64,000 nt of DNA, taken from the NCBI RefSeq assembly GCF_026212465.1, contig NC_080060.1, forward strand, positions 16,670,866 to 16,734,865, in the 5' to 3' direction. This stretch comes from Amaranthus tricolor. Taxonomy: Eukaryota; Streptophyta; Magnoliopsida; Caryophyllales; Amaranthaceae. The notes under the pieces were generated by a model. That model ran no database searches. It was not told where the DNA came from and worked only from the letters and a program-made list of their open reading frames with translations. The position numbers were made by a program, and so were the translations under genes. The stretch's first letter is position 1. Every line of letters starts with the position of its first letter. Below are positions 20,097 through 30,166 of the stretch, piece after piece.

Positions 20097-22873
20097 CTCT
20101 GCTAGTGCCAAAGAAGGATGGTACATGGAGAATGTGTATTGACAGCCGTAGTGTAAACAACATAACTATCAAATATAGATTCCCTATACCCAGGATTGAT
20201 GATATCTTGGATGAATTGGGTGGTTCTCAATGCTTTAGCAAGGTGGACCTCAGGAATGGATACCACCAAATTAGGATGAAAGCAGGGGATGAATGGAAAA
20301 CTGCTTTTAAAACAAATTATGGTTTATATGAATGGCTTGTGATGTCTTTTGGTTTAATTGGAGCACCCAGCACTTTCATGAGGTTAATGAATGAAATCTT
20401 GAGGCCATTTTCGGGAAAATTCACAGTTGTTTATTTGGATGACATACTCATTTATAGTAAGGAAAAGGAAGAACACCTAAGACACCTCCAGCAGTTATTT
20501 GAGGTATTAAGAAAACAGAGGCTGTATGCTAAGTTGGAGAAATGTAACTTTCTGTTGCCTGAAGTCAGTTTTTTGGGCTACATCATAGGCAAAACAGGAG
20601 TTAGAGTAGACCCTGAAAAGGTGAAAGCAATAAAGGAATGGCCTACACCCACTACCCTAACACAAGTAAGATCATTCCATAGGTTGGCATCATTTTACAG
20701 AAGATTCATCAAGGATTTCAGTTCTGTTATGGCCCCTGTAACAGAGTGCACAAAACAAGGGAAATTTGAGTGGGCTGCAGCAGCCCAACAAGCTTTTGAA
20801 ACCCTTAAAAATATGATGTGCAAGGCTCCCATCCTTAAACAACCCGATTTTACCAAACCCTTTGAATTAGAATGTGATGCAAGTAGAGTGGGAATTGGGG
20901 CACTGTTAGTTCAAGAGGGTAGACCCATAGCTTTTTTTAATGAAAAGCTGAATAACAGTAGGCTCAATTATTCCACTTATGATAAATAATTTTATGCTAT
21001 AATTAGGGCCTTTGACCATTGGTCTCACTACCTAAGAATCCAACCCTTTGTGCTTCACACAGACCATGAGTCCCTGAAATATATTAATATTCAGCATAAG
21101 TTGAGTAGTAGCCATGCAAGGTGGGTAGAATTCATGCAGACCTTTGACTTCTCAGCTAGGTACAAGGTGGGAAAGACCAATGTCATTGCTGATGCATTAA
21201 GTAGAAAATATAGCATGCTTGGAATATTAGGCTCTAAGATTTTGGGGTTTGAATTCATTAAAGATCAGTATCAAACATGTTCTGATTTTGCTGACATATA
21301 TAGACTATGTAATACCACACCATAGGGTTTATTTAGCATCCACCAAGGGTACTTGTTTAAAGGAAACAAGCTATGCATACCTAAGCTGCCTCTTAGATCT
21401 ATTTTAGTGAAAGAAGTGCACGAGGGGAGCATAGCAGGGCATTTTGGGATTCAGAAAACCCTTGACATGTTAGCTAAACATTTCTTCTGGCCTAAAATGC
21501 TTGGCACAGTGGGAAAACATGTGCTGAGATGTGAGACTTGCCTTAAGGCAAAGGTGACCTTTCACAAGGGAGAATACCTACCCTTACCTATAGCTCAAAA
21601 ACCATGGAAGCATGTAAGCATGGATTTCATGGTAGCCCTACCTAAGACTAGGAGAGGGAAATATGCTATTATGGTGGTGGTGGATAGATTCTCTAAAATG
21701 TCACATTTTATAGCATGTACTAAAATAGATGATGCACAACACATAGCCAAGTTATATTTTGCTGAAGTTGTTAGGCTGCATGGTATACCCAAGACCATTT
21801 TCTCTGACCGGGATAGTAAGTTTTTGAGCCACTTCTGGAAAACCTTATGGAAGATGCTAGGCACTAAACTATTGTTTAGCACAGCTTACCATCCTCAAAC
21901 TGATGGTCAGACAGAAGTGACCAACAGGACATTAGGAACCATACTAAGGACCTTAGTGACCAAGAATGTTAGGGAATGGGACTTGAAATTATGCTATGCT
22001 GAGTTTGCTTATAACAGGGCTCCTAATCGTGCCACTAAGCATACTCCCTTTGAATGTGTGTACGGTGCTAACCATTTACTTCCTACATCTCTGATTGATT
22101 TACCCTTATATGACAGCAAACAGGTGGAAGTAGAAGAGCTGATCAAACAGATGGAAGCAACTCACAAGCAAGTTCATACCAATCTGGAGGAGACTAAGAG
22201 AAAGTATAAAATGCAAGATGATAGACACCTAAAGGCAAGGCCACCAATAAAGGAAGGTGATCATGTATGGGTGTACCTCAGGAAGAATAGATTTCCACAG
22301 CTCAGGAAGAATAAACTCCTACTAAGAGCCATAGGCCCATATCCAGTCCTGAAGAAATATAGAGACAATGCTTTTGAGATCCAACTGCCTACATAGTACA
22401 ACATCTCTTCTATCTTTAACATAGGAGATCTGACATTGCATCAACCAGATCAAGAATTGGGGACAATTCATCCCCAAGAGGGAGGAGTTGATGCAAAGGC
22501 ATCAAGCAACGAGAGTCCCACAAAGGTCATCAAGGAACAAAACAGTGCAGGTGGCTTAACATCTACGCCAATTGCTCATGAAAAGCAAAGGAGCAGCAAT
22601 GATAACTCCTACTTGTCAAGAAGGAACCTAGGAATACTCAAGGAAGCTGAAGGAAGCCAAACGTCCACAGAATCTAGCTCATGGGACCCAAGAGAACCCC
22701 CAGATAACAAGAACAGAACAACAGAGGAACCTGACGACCAACAGTCCTTGCTGGCCCTTCAAAGCGTAGACCAGGACCACCTGGACCAGGAGGAAGACTG
22801 GAACGACATCTCCCTACATGGACCTAGACATAGAGGTCCTCGAGTCACACTAATAATCCACCGGGAAGACTAG
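20097..22873 (+). pseudogene. Gypsy pol: RT, RNase H, integrase and tail running into the 3' LTR
   Basis: A single frame (positions equal 2 mod 3) holds everything. Reverse transcriptase starts at '[17 protein letters not shown]' with first Asp in '[11 protein letters not shown]' and the catalytic YLDD at about 20432-20443. RNase H has '[14 protein letters not shown]' and 'LHTDHESLKY'. Integrase has an H-H-C-C finger (...HFGIQKT...CETC) and D-D-35-E residues in 'SMDF', 'SDRDSKF' and 'DGQTEVTNR'. In-frame stops fall at 20987-20989 (TAA), 21323-21325 (TAG) and 22394-22396 (TAG). Beyond the last, the same frame continues through 'YNISSIFNIGDL', the purine tract and 128 codons of the 3' LTR to TAG 22871-22873. 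I infer that the ancestral polyprotein ended there. Inactive now. Confidence 0.88.
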
Positions 22874-23372
22874 AAGACACGTGGAAGGAGGGCTGGTCAG
22901 ACAGGACTTGAAGATCAGTTTTTCCCTAAGTATTTGGCCTTCTGTTTGCATTCTGTTTTGATTAAATAACTCCACGTGTATTAAGTGAATCATTTGTAAC
23001 GGATAGTTTTAGATACCAAACTCTATATATACTTAGGTTCTCATGTAATACATTTTCACATTTTGGATCAATCAAAGTAATAGAGAGGTTTTTTTTTCAG
23101 AAAAAGGATTTTTCTGTTTTGAAGTTTTTGTGCAAACTTCATCAAAGTTGTGGAGCAACTTTGGCCGGAGAGTTTGAAGAGTTACATAGCAACTTGGATT
23201 CTCGAAGGAGCAACAAAATCAAGGCTTAAACAACCTTGCATTGTGAACATCATAGAATAATCATACAAGGCAGACAAAGTGCCTCAGTCATCAACATCGG
23301 AAAATTAAGAAGTGCCTTCTTGGTCTGTTGTGAGTGTCTGTGTGTTTGTTTGTGAAGTATTTCGGGTTTCTA
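22489..23372 (+). repeat. Gypsy 3' LTR
   Basis: 884 bp starting TGATGCAAAGG right after the purine tract. It has the same TATA region as the 5' LTR (about 23025). The first 385 bases are open in the pol frame. LINE sequence resumes at 23373 without a visible target duplication. Confidence 0.85.
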
Positions 23373-23699
23373 AATGCGTTATTGATTAAGGTTGTTAAAC
23401 AACGAGAATCATTACATAACAAAGGCCATAATTAGCCCTTCGTTTTGCATCACAGCACCAAAAAACCTGGAAGACCACGTCGACGTGTTGTTATCAATAA
23501 GAAGGTAGGCTCGAGTAATGATGATGTTGCACCTCCTACTCTTAATCCTCACAACGATGACAGCCGCAGCAAACGCAAAGCGATGGAGGAAGTTGTGGAT
23601 GTAGAGGTGAAGACGATCAAAACGGTGGGAGAGAGAGTTATTATGCCTGAATGGCAAGTAGCGGGAGTTGGCGATGACCAATCCCGTGAACTACAATGA
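23373..23699 (+). pseudogene. LINE ORF1, C-terminal part after the Gypsy insertion
   Basis: The open frame 23445-23699 encodes a basic, low-complexity tail ('KKPGRPRRRVV', 'SRSKRKAMEEVVDVE') typical of LINE ORF1 ends. Its TGA (23697-23699) overlaps the ORF2 ATG (23696-23698) in an ATGA arrangement. Confidence 0.65.
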
Positions 23700-26600
23700 A
23701 ACTTTTAAGTTGGAACTGTCAAGGGTTAGCAAATCCCTTGATAGTTAAAGCCCTCAAAAATTGGTGCTGGCGTGATAGGCCAAATGTTGTGTTCGTTATG
23801 GAGACTATGATTTCAAAAGAAAGATTAGATATTGTTAGAGTCAGTTGTGGTTTCGATGCGGGTTTTTGTTTGAGCAATACTGGTAATTTAGGTGGCTTTG
23901 GAATAAGGTGGAATGGGTATGACATCACCTTGTTGTCCTACTCGGCCAATCATATTATAGTGGAGGTTTCGGACCCCAATGGGGTTGACAAATGGTATAT
24001 GTGTGGTATCTATGGGTGGGCGGATCGACCACAAAAGTACAAAACATGGGACCTTATCTGTACATTACGTAATGCTGCTCGTGGACCATGCTTATTTTTT
24101 GGAGACTTCAATGAGATTTTGAATCCGACGGAGAAGATAGGAGGTGGTGTTAGATGTGAAAGCGACATGCTAGCTTTTCGTAACTGGGTAGATGCGTGTG
24201 AACTCAAAGACTTGGGGTAAAAGGAGGATCCTTCACCTGGTGCAGAGGGAAGAACCCGGAGTCTCACACTAAGGAACGCCTCGACAAATTCTTTGCATCT
24301 TCGGACTGGCTCGACATTTATTAGTGCTTTCATGTTAGTCATCTCCCTATTTATAACTCGGATCATGCTCCTATTCTTCTAGAAGCCGACTACTCTGTTC
24401 ATGATGAGGAGGCATTGAGACCGTTCAAGTTCGAATCCCTATGGCTTTCAAATGATGAGTGCAAGAAAATTGTGGAAGAGCTGTGGACTGAATGGGATGG
24501 TGGGAGTGTTCAAGCAAAGATTGAGAACTACACACGTGCCTGGGCAAAAAAGACCTTCGCGAGCTCAAAAAGAAAATCTTGAAAGCGCAAAATTGTGTAC
24601 CCGATGCCCACATTCTCCAAACTTGCAAATCTCTGAGTGAACTCGACAATCTACACCGTCTGAAGGAGTCCTATTGGTTCATGCGAGCTCGTGCTAATGA
24701 TGTTAAAGATGGAGATAGGAACACTAAATATTTTCACCATAAAGCCAGCTCGAGACCACGGTGAAACACCATTAAAGACTTAATGGATAATCATGGTACA
24801 TGGATGACGAACCCTCAAGATATGAAGCCGATTATTGAAGACTACTTGTCGCAGATCTTCCAATCAGGATATCCGTAAGATTTGGATAATGCTCTCTTGG
24901 ATTTTACACGGGTGGTGACGTAGGATATGAAGGCAAGCCTGAACCGTGAGCCTACTGCTGCAGAAATCAAAGAAGCCTTATTCCAAATGCACCCCACAAA
25001 AGCTCCAGGTCCCGACGGTTTTCACGCCCTTTTCTACCAGCACTTTTGGTCAATTGTGGAACTGAAAGTTGTTGATCTTGTGCTTAAATGGTGGCGTGGT
25101 TTGATCTCTTTGGAAGGCATCAATAAGACTTGCATCACCTTTATGTCAAAGTGTAAAGCACCAAAATCAATGACTGAGTTTCGACCCATCAGTTGCTGCA
25201 ATGTGATACACAATATCCTTTCGAAAGTTATGACGAACAAGCAGAAACCGTTCTTAGGCGCCATCATTGCTCTTAAGGTCTTTCATTCTATGAAGCACAA
25301 ATCTTCTTCCTCTAAGGGCTCTCTCGTTATCAAGCTCGACATGAGCAAAGCTTATGACCGTGTGGAGTGGGTTTTCCTTGAATGGGTGATACTAAATATG
25401 GGTTTTAGCGATGCTTGGGTGCGGAGAATTATGAGTTGCATAACGATTGTGCAATTCAGTTTAAAGCTCAATGGGAGTATCTTTAGCAACCTGATTCCAT
25501 CGAAGGGCCTACGTTAGGGTGTCCCTATCTCCCCATACTTGTTCCTTATCTATGTTGATGCCTTCTCATCCCTGCTCTCTCGAGTAGTCCGGTTGAAAGA
25601 CATTCATGGCACCCGTGTCTGTAGAGGTGCCCCAGCTATTTCTCACTTATTTTATACTGATAACAATATCATTTTTGCTAACGTGTTCTTGCAAAAATGC
25701 TCCAATATAGCTAACATCATTAGCACCTATGAGTGAGCTTCTAGTCAAAAAGTTAATTATGATAAGACTCAAATCTCCTTTAGCAAGAATGCTCTACCTA
25801 GTTTGAAAGCTGAGATTGCATCAAGACTGGGGGTCACTGAAGTGAATCGCCATGATAAGTATATTGGGCTTCCTACCATTGTGGGTCGATCGAAGAATAC
25901 TATTTTTGCAAGCGTCAAGGAAAGAATCTGGAAGAAGCTCCAAGGATGGAAAGAAAAGTTTTTATCTCGTCCTGGCAAAGAGGTGTTGATTAAGGCAGCG
26001 ATCCAATCTATTCCCACCTATCTCATGAGCATTTTCCGTATACTAGACGACATCATTGACGATATCAACTCCATGGTGGTGAGATTTTGGTGGGGTCGCG
26101 GAATGGCAATTCAAAAATGCACTAGCATAGCTAGAAGAACCTTTGTCTCCCTAAGAACATAGGAGGCATGGGAGACATTGGTTGTTTTAACTCTGTTTTC
26201 CTTGCTAAACAAATTTGGCGTATCCACTAAGGGGAATGCCCTCTTCTCGAGGCTACTCTAAAAGCTCGGTACTACAAACATTTCGATGTCCTTTATGCAA
26301 TGGGAGGGTATGGCCCTAGCTACACATGGCGAAGTCTATGGGGGGAAAAAAATCTCTCCTTATGGAGGGCTTATGCTGGCAAGTTGGTAATGAGCTCTCT
26401 ATTGATGCCTATGTCGACAAGTGGATTCCCATGCAAGGGGCAGCTCGTAGCTTGGACTACAACAATGCGACTGCTAAGTTGACGAGGGTTAGTGATTTAA
26501 TTGATTTTAACATTGGTCAATGGAACCTAAGCATGCTCGGGCACAACATCGACGATGACACTCACGAGGCTATCTTGAGTATCCCTTTATCTTGCAGCTA

Positions 26601-27666
26601 GCCCGTTAATAGTCTCTTTTGGCTACACACGAATGATGGTCACTATACTATTAAATCAGGCTATTGGCTAGGCAGACTTGGAGTGATCACTACTCAATCA
26701 AATTCTCAGTTGGGCGTTGGTGATAGACTGTGGTCGAAACTATGGAACTTAGAGTGTCCACTGAAGATGTGCCATTTTCTCTGGAGAGCTTGCAAAGGAA
26801 GCTTGGCTACAAATCAGGAACGTATTAGAAGACACATTGCTCCGTCTCCACTTTGTGACCGCTGTCAGGATGAAGTAGAATTAACATGCCATGCTCTTGT
26901 GGATTGCAATCTGAACAAACCAGTATGGGATGACCATCCAGGAGGATTGATCTTGTCGAGGGCCCCTAGAACCTCATTTAGTGATCTTTACGGCTGGTTG
27001 GTAGAGAATGCTTCAAAGACTATACTAGTGTTGATAGCTACTGCTATGTGAGCTATATGGTTCAAGAGAAATAAAGTTATCTTTGTAGATTGTCCAAAGA
27101 ACATTTTCGATACAGTCATTAGCTTCACCTAGAATCCAATTGCTTTACCTACCTAATGGTCTCTTCTAGAATCCAATTGGGTGAAGATTAATGTGAATGC
27201 TCATGTGGCTAATAGGGCTGATAGGGGCTTGGGGGCTGTTTGTCGGGATTTACATGGTAATCTTATTGTTGTTGGCATTCGACGAGTATGCGCAACTTGG
27301 TCAACTCCCGTGAATGAGCTTGTCGCTGCCGCATTTGGCGTGGAAGTAGCCATTAGAATGAGTTTTTCTCACATTCAACTTAAGGGTGATAATGTTGCTG
27401 TTTTCAAGGCGCTTACCAGCTCTTCTCATGGCTTTTCCCCCTTTTACATTCTTCTTGATCGTATTCGCTCTATGCTAATCTCCTTTAGGGGTGTTAGGCG
27501 TAGTGTAGTCCGTCATAGTGGCAACACCGTGGCCCATATGGTAGCTAGATGGAACATGAGTTCTATAGGAGATACTATCTATATGCACCCCTTTCCCCAA
27601 AGTCTTGTAACCTTATCTACTCTTGATCTATTTAATCTTAATAGGTACTTTTCAAAAAAAAAAAAA
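23696..27666 (+). pseudogene. LINE ORF2: endonuclease, reverse transcriptase, zf-RVT, RNase H
   Basis: Opens with the endonuclease start 'MKLLSWNCQGLANP', then 'ETMISKERL', 'FGDFNEIL' (near 24100) and, in a shifted frame, 'NSDHAPILL' at about 24355. Reverse transcriptase follows from 'PTKAPGPDGFHALFYQHFW' (about 24990) through 'FRPISCCNVIHN', 'KLDMSKAYDRVEW' (about 25333) and the catalytic box, here 'FYTDN' instead of the usual F/Y-A-D-D (about 25650). A zf-RVT region ('PLKMCHFLWRACKGSL', 'CDRCQDEVELTCHALVDC', about 26760-26910) and RNase H ('KINVNAHVANRADRGLGAV', from 27181) complete it. Several stops and frameshifts (24218, 24560-24590, 24926, 25515, 25735, 26160, 26600, 27048) make it non-functional. 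Confidence 0.9.
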
Positions 27667-27681
27667 AATTACAATATCTGA
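27640..27681 (+). repeat. LINE poly-A tract and right target-site duplication
   Basis: About 17 A residues (27652-27668) run into 'aattacaatatctga' (27667-27681), identical to 18534-18548. Confidence 0.9.
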
Positions 27682-28078
27682 CAAACAAGTCTGATGTGTC
27701 GAACAATATGTCTATATGATTATTAGAATATACTTCCTCGATTTCATTGTAATTGTTATAATCATACAACAAATTAAAGAGTTGCCAAATTTCACGTGAC
27801 ACTCTTTTTATTACCCAAACAATTGTCAAGATTTAAGTGGGCCAAAAACTACTTAGATGTAAACCAAATAAAAGTTGGATAAAATAATGAAATTTTTTAT
27901 AAAAAGAAAAATTACATACTAAAAGAGTTTTGAATTTAAAGTGTTTCTAATGTAATTTGGCATTTTTTACATTATATTGCGAATTTGACATTATTTTAAA
28001 GTTAAATCTTACAGCCTTATAAATAATTGTTATGAGAAATTAACAAACAATAATTTATTTATAAATCTAAATTTGGTA
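27682..28078. other. Intergenic, with a worn Stowaway-like end
   Basis: 'tacttcctcgatttcattgt' near 27729 resembles a Stowaway terminus; its partner end was not found. No gene seen. Confidence 0.4.
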
Positions 28079-28418
<340 letters not shown>

Positions 28419-28546
28419 GCATCATTATCTACATCTAAATGTCTATTATCAAATTGTTAAATACTGAAATTTGAAATCTGATAACGAATATATAATTTAA
28501 CCTTTATTTATAAATCAAAATTTACATATGTCGATTATTATAAATA

Positions 28547-28574
28547 CGTGCATCGTACGGGTTTCTAAATTAGT
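28547..28574 (+). mobile_element. Helitron-like 3' terminus
   Basis: Hairpin 'cgtgcatcgtacg' (28547-28559) followed by a short tail ending 'aaattagt'. The last bases are TTAGT where CTRRT is expected, so it is a slightly decayed Helitron end. The 5' part would lie to the left, probably now holding the microsatellite. Confidence 0.4.
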
Positions 28575-29499
28575 TCACTTTGTTACACAATTTAATGTAT
28601 TATTTTGATTATTTATATTTTGGGTGATGCGCAAGTAAAATTTTTTAAAATTTAATATTTTAAAAATACACAATTTGACAATTCAAACAAAACATCATTT
28701 TAATTATATTTTTCAAACATATTAACTACAATATATAAAATAAGCTTGAATAACTAACAGTACCAAAAATACTTGTATAGCAAGTATTCCAAAACTGAGG
28801 TAGTATTTTAGTTGTGATGATAATTAATAACCTTGTTATCTTTTTCCTTATTTTGAGGCATTAATCTATACCAGTATGTTACACATGCAGGGATGCAGCT
28901 TTCCAAATAATTCATTTTTTTGTCTGAAATGTGGAACAAATTTAGGCCAATAAGTGGATTAAATCAGAATATTCAATTCTTCATTCACATGCATGCAGTT
29001 CTTCATATTTCATAAACAAATACATAACTCTAGAATTTGTGGTGAGCATGAAGGGATCAGATGCGTTACTTTCCATAAATCACTAAAAAGAATACAATCA
29101 ACAAGTGTACAAATTGTAGTATAATAATAATGACTATGTTTTCAATTAATAATAATTAGTATAAAAACCTCCTACAATACACCAATTTCTTAGTATGAAA
29201 TGTATAAAAATATTATTTGAAAGAATAATACAATTATATATTATCGTAATTATATTTATCCAACATGATTTTTTTAAAGCAAAAATCAAATACTAATTTT
29301 GTTCAAAATATTTATAGAAGACATCACTTTTTCATTCAATTAATCTTAACAAATTTCAGGTTAGGCATATAGAATTGATATAGTAAATTATAAATATACT
29401 TTACCTAATTTAGCTTTAGATTTTTAAAAAAATCAATTCTAAATTAGGTTAATATTGTCATGTAGTGAGCTATTATTCAATAAAATAATTTTATTTGTC
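28575..29499. other. AT-rich intergenic DNA
   Basis: No gene or clear element seen. Confidence 0.45.
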
Positions 29500-29865
29500 C
29501 AAGACTCTCTAAGTATAATATTTGTTATTTTCCAATCTTTTTATTAGTATTTATTCATAGAATATAATGTTTTTTCATTCAATTAAACGTAACAAATTAT
29601 AGGTTACGCATATAGAATTGTTATGATAAATTGTATAAATATTTTACCTAATTTAGCTCAAATTAAAAAAATATCAAATAAATTAGGAAAGCAATCAACT
29701 ATCATCCACTAAAATAATTCTATTTGTCAAGGCTCCGTAAAAAAAATATTTGTCATTTTCCAACATTTTTATTAGTATGTATGTATGTATAATTTGTCAA
29801 GGCTTCTTAATTAGAATGACATTTGTCATTTTTCAACATTTTTATTAGTTTGTATGACTAGTGTT
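29500..29865 (-). repeat. Reverse-strand Helitron-like modules, three copies
   Basis: The reverse of the shared module ('atttgtcattttccaac' then 'atttttattagtatgt') occurs near 29523, 29748 and 29822, with the associated 'caaggct' and 'aatttagct' blocks between. Confidence 0.5.
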
Positions 29866-30046
29866 ATTTTTTATATTTTTCTTATTATGTTATTTTTACC
29901 CCACATAATTAGTTCAATTTTTAGTAATCATTTTAAAATTATAAATGATGACTTTTAAAGATTTAAGAAACTAATATAAATGAACTAGAAATAGTTTTAT
30001 TTTGATATCATTCTACACAAAAATTTATGTTGTAGGTATAGAAGAC

Positions 30047-30054
30047 TATAAAAT
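30047..30054 (+). promoter_or_regulatory. Possible TATA box of the PP2C remnant
   Basis: 'tataaaat' lies about 113 bases upstream of the chosen ATG (30167). A short upstream frame from ATG near 30104 closes before it. Confidence 0.35.
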
Positions 30055-30166
30055 AGTTAATTTACATGGTTGGTTCATTTTTGTTGAGAATTTCAAGAAA
30101 AATGAATTGTATGATAACTCATACCGCTTTATAGGTCCACCATTGATATTTTATTACACTACATAT

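Larger units (their letters stand above)
19215..23372 (+). mobile_element. Ty3/Gypsy chromovirus-like retrotransposon lacking gag and protease
   Basis: Two near-identical LTRs (19215-20096 and 22489-23372, about 2.5% different by eye) flank a 2.4-kb inside that starts directly within reverse transcriptase. There is no primer-binding site, gag or protease. A purine tract (agagggaggagt, 22477-22488) abuts the 3' LTR. The integrase C-terminal wording (V-Y-L-R-K-x-R-F-P...K-L-L...G-P, then I-S-S-I-F-N-I-G-D-L) suggests the CRM/Reina group of chromoviruses. No matching 5-bp target duplication is visible. Confidence 0.9.
18549..27666 (+). mobile_element. Plant L1-type LINE, 5'-truncated, split by a Gypsy insertion
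   Basis: Bounded by an exact 15-bp target duplication 'aattacaatatctga' (18534-18548 and 27667-27681) with an A-tract directly before the right copy. It starts inside ORF1, so it is 5'-truncated, as is common for LINEs. ORF1 is interrupted at 19215-23372 by the Gypsy element. ORF2 runs from 23696 to the 3' end and holds endonuclease, reverse transcriptase, zf-RVT and RNase H regions, all with frame breaks. LINE-only length is about 4.96 kb. Confidence 0.9.

Noticed and set aside
19215..23372. A claim that the window is centromeric because of a CRM-like element
   Set aside because: A single element, uncertain clade and no satellite array; not enough to place the window.
23412..23681. Minus-strand frames opposite LINE ORF1 and ORF2
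   Set aside because: Shadows of the real plus-strand LINE reading.
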